NCBI RefSeq assembly: GCF_900142215.1
Contig: NZ_FRAC01000042.1
Location: forward strand, 1 to 44,039
Length of the DNA: 44,039 nucleotides
From: Anaerocolumna jejuensis DSM 15929
Lineage (GTDB): Bacteria > Bacillota > Clostridia > Lachnospirales > Lachnospiraceae
Direction of reading: 5' to 3'
The notes beneath the pieces are model-generated. The model was not told where the DNA came from. It saw nothing but the letters and a program-made list of their open reading frames with translations, and made no database searches. Both the position numbers and the translations under genes were made by a program. Of the stretch, positions 42,492-44,039 are shown piece after piece (the first letter of the stretch is position 1; every line of letters begins with the position of its first letter).

Positions 42492-43511
42492 ATGAGTACA
42501 ATTCGTGATGTCGCTAAACTGGCAAATGTATCTACTGCTACGGTATCCCGTGTGTTAAACAACGATTCAAAATATAAAATGACCACAGAAACCAAGAATC
42601 GCGTATTGGATGCGGTAACCACTCTGGATTACAAGGTGCAGACCAGAACTTCCAAGAAAAAAATTATAACTGCTTCACAAGATACAACACGCATAAAAAT
42701 TGGCTGTATCTTAAGCGTAACCAAAAAAAAATATAACGACCCTTATTTTATGGCTATTTTATCCGGCGTTGAAAAACTACTGTTTTCAAAAGGTTATGAT
42801 ATTTCTTTTATAAGAACCGGTCCTGAATTGGAAGACCACAACTGTTTAACATCCACTTTTCAGGAATATATTTCAGGCCTCATATTAATGGAACCTCTTA
42901 ACAAGGAGGTCTACAATTATATTCGAAAACATGTTCCTCATATTGTAGGAATAGATACCCAAAGAACAGATATTGATAATGTCGGTTATGATCATTATCA
43001 AATTGCCGATGCAGCAACTAAACATCTGATTAGTAAAGGCCACACCAAGATTGGTTTTATAGGAGGAACCTTAGGAGCCCAGCAGATCAAACAAAGCCAG
43101 CGTTTTCAGGGTTATTATTTGGCCATGCATTCTGCCGGCCTTGAGGTCAATGACCAGTGGACTATCAATTGCCAATGGGATGAAGAACTTTGTGCCAATA
43201 AAGTTGATTATTTATGCAAGACCCAAAATTATCCGACTGCTTTTTTCGTTGCCAGCGACCTTATGGCTATGGCTGCTATGAACAGTTTCTATGTTAACAA
43301 CATATCTGTCCCGAAAGACGTTGCGATAATAGGTATGTCCGACATTGAAATTTCCCGGTTTTCCAATCCCCCATTAACTACGATTCATGTACCGATGGAG
43401 GAAATTGGAATGGTTGCGGCCAATCTGCTATTAGAAAGAATACATGGTTATGATTTATTACCTCAGAAAGTAATCCTGCCAACTTCGTTGGTTCTTAGAA
43501 GTTCAACCTGA
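42492..43511 (+). CDS. LacI-family transcriptional regulator
   Basis: The 339-aa repressor has the N-terminal helix-turn-helix TIRDVAKLANVSTATVSRVL and hinge, then a periplasmic-binding-like effector domain (about 60-339) with IGCILSV, GIDTQRTDIDNVGYDHYQIA, IGFIGG and ASDLMAMAAMNSF. I chose the ATG at 42492 with AAGGAG 8 nt upstream; an ATG six codons earlier overlaps that site. It is divergent from the oxidoreductase-ABC operon across a region with several perfect palindromes, so it very probably represses that operon in the absence of the sugar ligand. Confidence 0.94.
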   Translation: MSTIRDVAKLANVSTATVSRVLNNDSKYKMTTETKNRVLDAVTTLDYKVQTRTSKKKIITASQDTTRIKIGCILSVTKKKYNDPYFMAILSGVEKLLFSKGYDISFIRTGPELEDHNCLTSTFQEYISGLILMEPLNKEVYNYIRKHVPHIVGIDTQRTDIDNVGYDHYQIADAATKHLISKGHTKIGFIGGTLGAQQIKQSQRFQGYYLAMHSAGLEVNDQWTINCQWDEELCANKVDYLCKTQNYPTAFFVASDLMAMAAMNSFYVNNISVPKDVAIIGMSDIEISRFSNPPLTTIHVPMEEIGMVAANLLLERIHGYDLLPQKVILPTSLVLRSST

Positions 43512-43533
43512 TAAAAGGCGGAACTTCTTTTTT
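43497..43533 (+). terminator. Intrinsic terminator overlapping the end of the lacI-type gene
   Basis: AGAAGTTC (43497-43504) pairs with GAACTTCT (43521-43528), followed by a T-run. The left arm lies inside the last codons of the gene. Confidence 0.75.
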
Positions 43534-43551
43534 CTGTGGTTAAAACATTAG

Positions 43552-43653
43552 TTATACACATTTTTCTTTTATAAGGAATTTATTATACACATTTTTCTTT
43601 TATAAAGATTTTATTATACACATTTTTCTTTTATAAAGATTTTATTATACACA
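43552..43653. repeat. 31-bp tandem repeat with four TTATACACA boxes
   Basis: Three full 31-bp units start at 43552, 43583 and 43614, with a partial fourth of 9 bp at 43645. Units two and three are identical and unit one differs at a few positions. Each begins with TTATACACA, which fits the DnaA-box consensus TTATNCACA. All four are in the same orientation and phased by about three helical turns. The array lies between the lacI-type terminator and the terminator of the rRNA operon. Function as a DnaA-binding cluster is a hypothesis. Confidence 0.9.
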
Positions 43654-43654
43654 A

Positions 43655-43680
43655 AAAAGCTGCCATCAGGCAGCTTTTCA
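43655..43680. terminator. Terminator of the rRNA operon (bidirectional)
   Basis: AAAAGCTGCC-ATCA-GGCAGCTTTT is a perfect 10-bp stem. On the minus strand a T6 run follows, which ends transcripts coming out of the 23S gene. On the plus strand a T4 run can back up the lacI terminator. Confidence 0.85.
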
Positions 43681-43770
43681 TTTATTCGATAACTCTCTAA
43701 TCTTCTCTATTTAAATATCTTCAAGATTATATCTTCAAAACCACACATTTTTTTGATTCCATCTAATTTT

Positions 43771-44039
43771 AGGTCAAGCCCTCGACCTATTAGTATTAGT
43801 CAGCTACATGCATTACTGCACTTCCACCTCTAACCTATCCACCTGATCGTCTTTCAGGGGTCTTACTAGCTTATGCTATGGGATATCTTATCTTGAGGGG
43901 GGCTTCACGCTTAGATGCCTTCAGCGTTTATCCCTTCCCGACTTGGCTACCCGGCCATGCACTTGGCAGTGCAACCGGTACACCAGAGGTCAGTCCAACC
44001 CGGTCCTCTCGTACTAAGGTCAGCTCCTCTCAAATATCC
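43771..44039 (-). rRNA. rrl: 23S ribosomal RNA, 3' end (partial)
   Basis: The minus strand carries the conserved last 269 nt of bacterial 23S rRNA. On the plus strand it appears as complement blocks such as GGTCAGTCCAACCCGGTCCT, CTTAGATGCCTTCAGCG and TTATCCCTTCCCGACTTGGC (helices 95-101 region, including the sarcin-ricin vicinity). The RNA ends near AGGTCAAGCC (43771). The gene continues beyond the window. Between the 3' end and the terminator at 43680 there are about 90 nt with no 5S gene. Confidence 0.95.

Noticed and set aside
43552..43653. CRISPR-like array
   Set aside because: The units abut directly with no unique spacers; it is a simple 31-bp tandem repeat.

Overview
The window looks like chromosomal DNA of a low-to-mid GC Firmicute, most likely a clostridial Lachnospiraceae-type anaerobe. 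This is inferred from strong AGGAGG-type ribosome binding sites, YesM/YesN-type regulators next to Lpl-type sugar ABC transporters, a clostridial Csp-like S8 protease, a c-di-GMP-I riboswitch and the 23S rRNA sequence. No phage or insertion-sequence genes are visible. Most genes lie on the minus strand.

Layout. 1-2.3 kb: a ~100-bp-arm inverted repeat, then dgt (dGTPase). 2.3-7.1 kb: a five-gene minus-strand unit with a response regulator, a histidine kinase, an ABC ATPase and two ABC-2 membrane proteins. 7.2-10.4 kb: an alpha/beta hydrolase, a 56-codon membrane ORF, a SAM methyltransferase and a GNAT protein. 10.4-11.9 kb: a repeat-bearing leader, an orphan 78-codon ORF and a YczE-like membrane protein.

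11.9-30.2 kb is a carbohydrate-utilisation locus. A minus-strand operon encodes an Lpl-type permease, a solute-binding lipoprotein, a second permease, a PfkB kinase, a GH4 enzyme, an M17 aminopeptidase, a GH125 exo-alpha-1,6-mannosidase, an unrecognised 522-aa possible barrel enzyme and an MFS transporter. Two PHP metallohydrolases, a small unknown protein and a YesM/YesN two-component pair lie next to it. GH125 plus an aminopeptidase suggests use of mannose-containing glycans or glycopeptides (inference).

30.2-35.2 kb: a decayed gene remnant that keeps its terminator, a MerR regulator with a 19-bp-spacer promoter, tRNA-Gln(CUG), a c-di-GMP-I riboswitch with its own promoter but no obvious downstream protein gene, a Csp-like protease and a glycerophosphodiesterase. 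35.2-43.5 kb: a second sugar locus with a Gfo/Idh oxidoreductase, binding protein, two permeases, nucleotidyltransferase and NahK-like kinase, facing a divergent LacI regulator across an intergenic region with several palindromes. It resembles the lacto-N-biose (lnp) gene set without a phosphorylase. 43.5-44 kb: four TTATACACA (DnaA-box-like) sites spaced 31 bp apart, a bidirectional terminator, and the 3' end of a 23S rRNA gene with no 5S gene after it.

All calls come from reading the sequence by eye. No database search or folding program was run.
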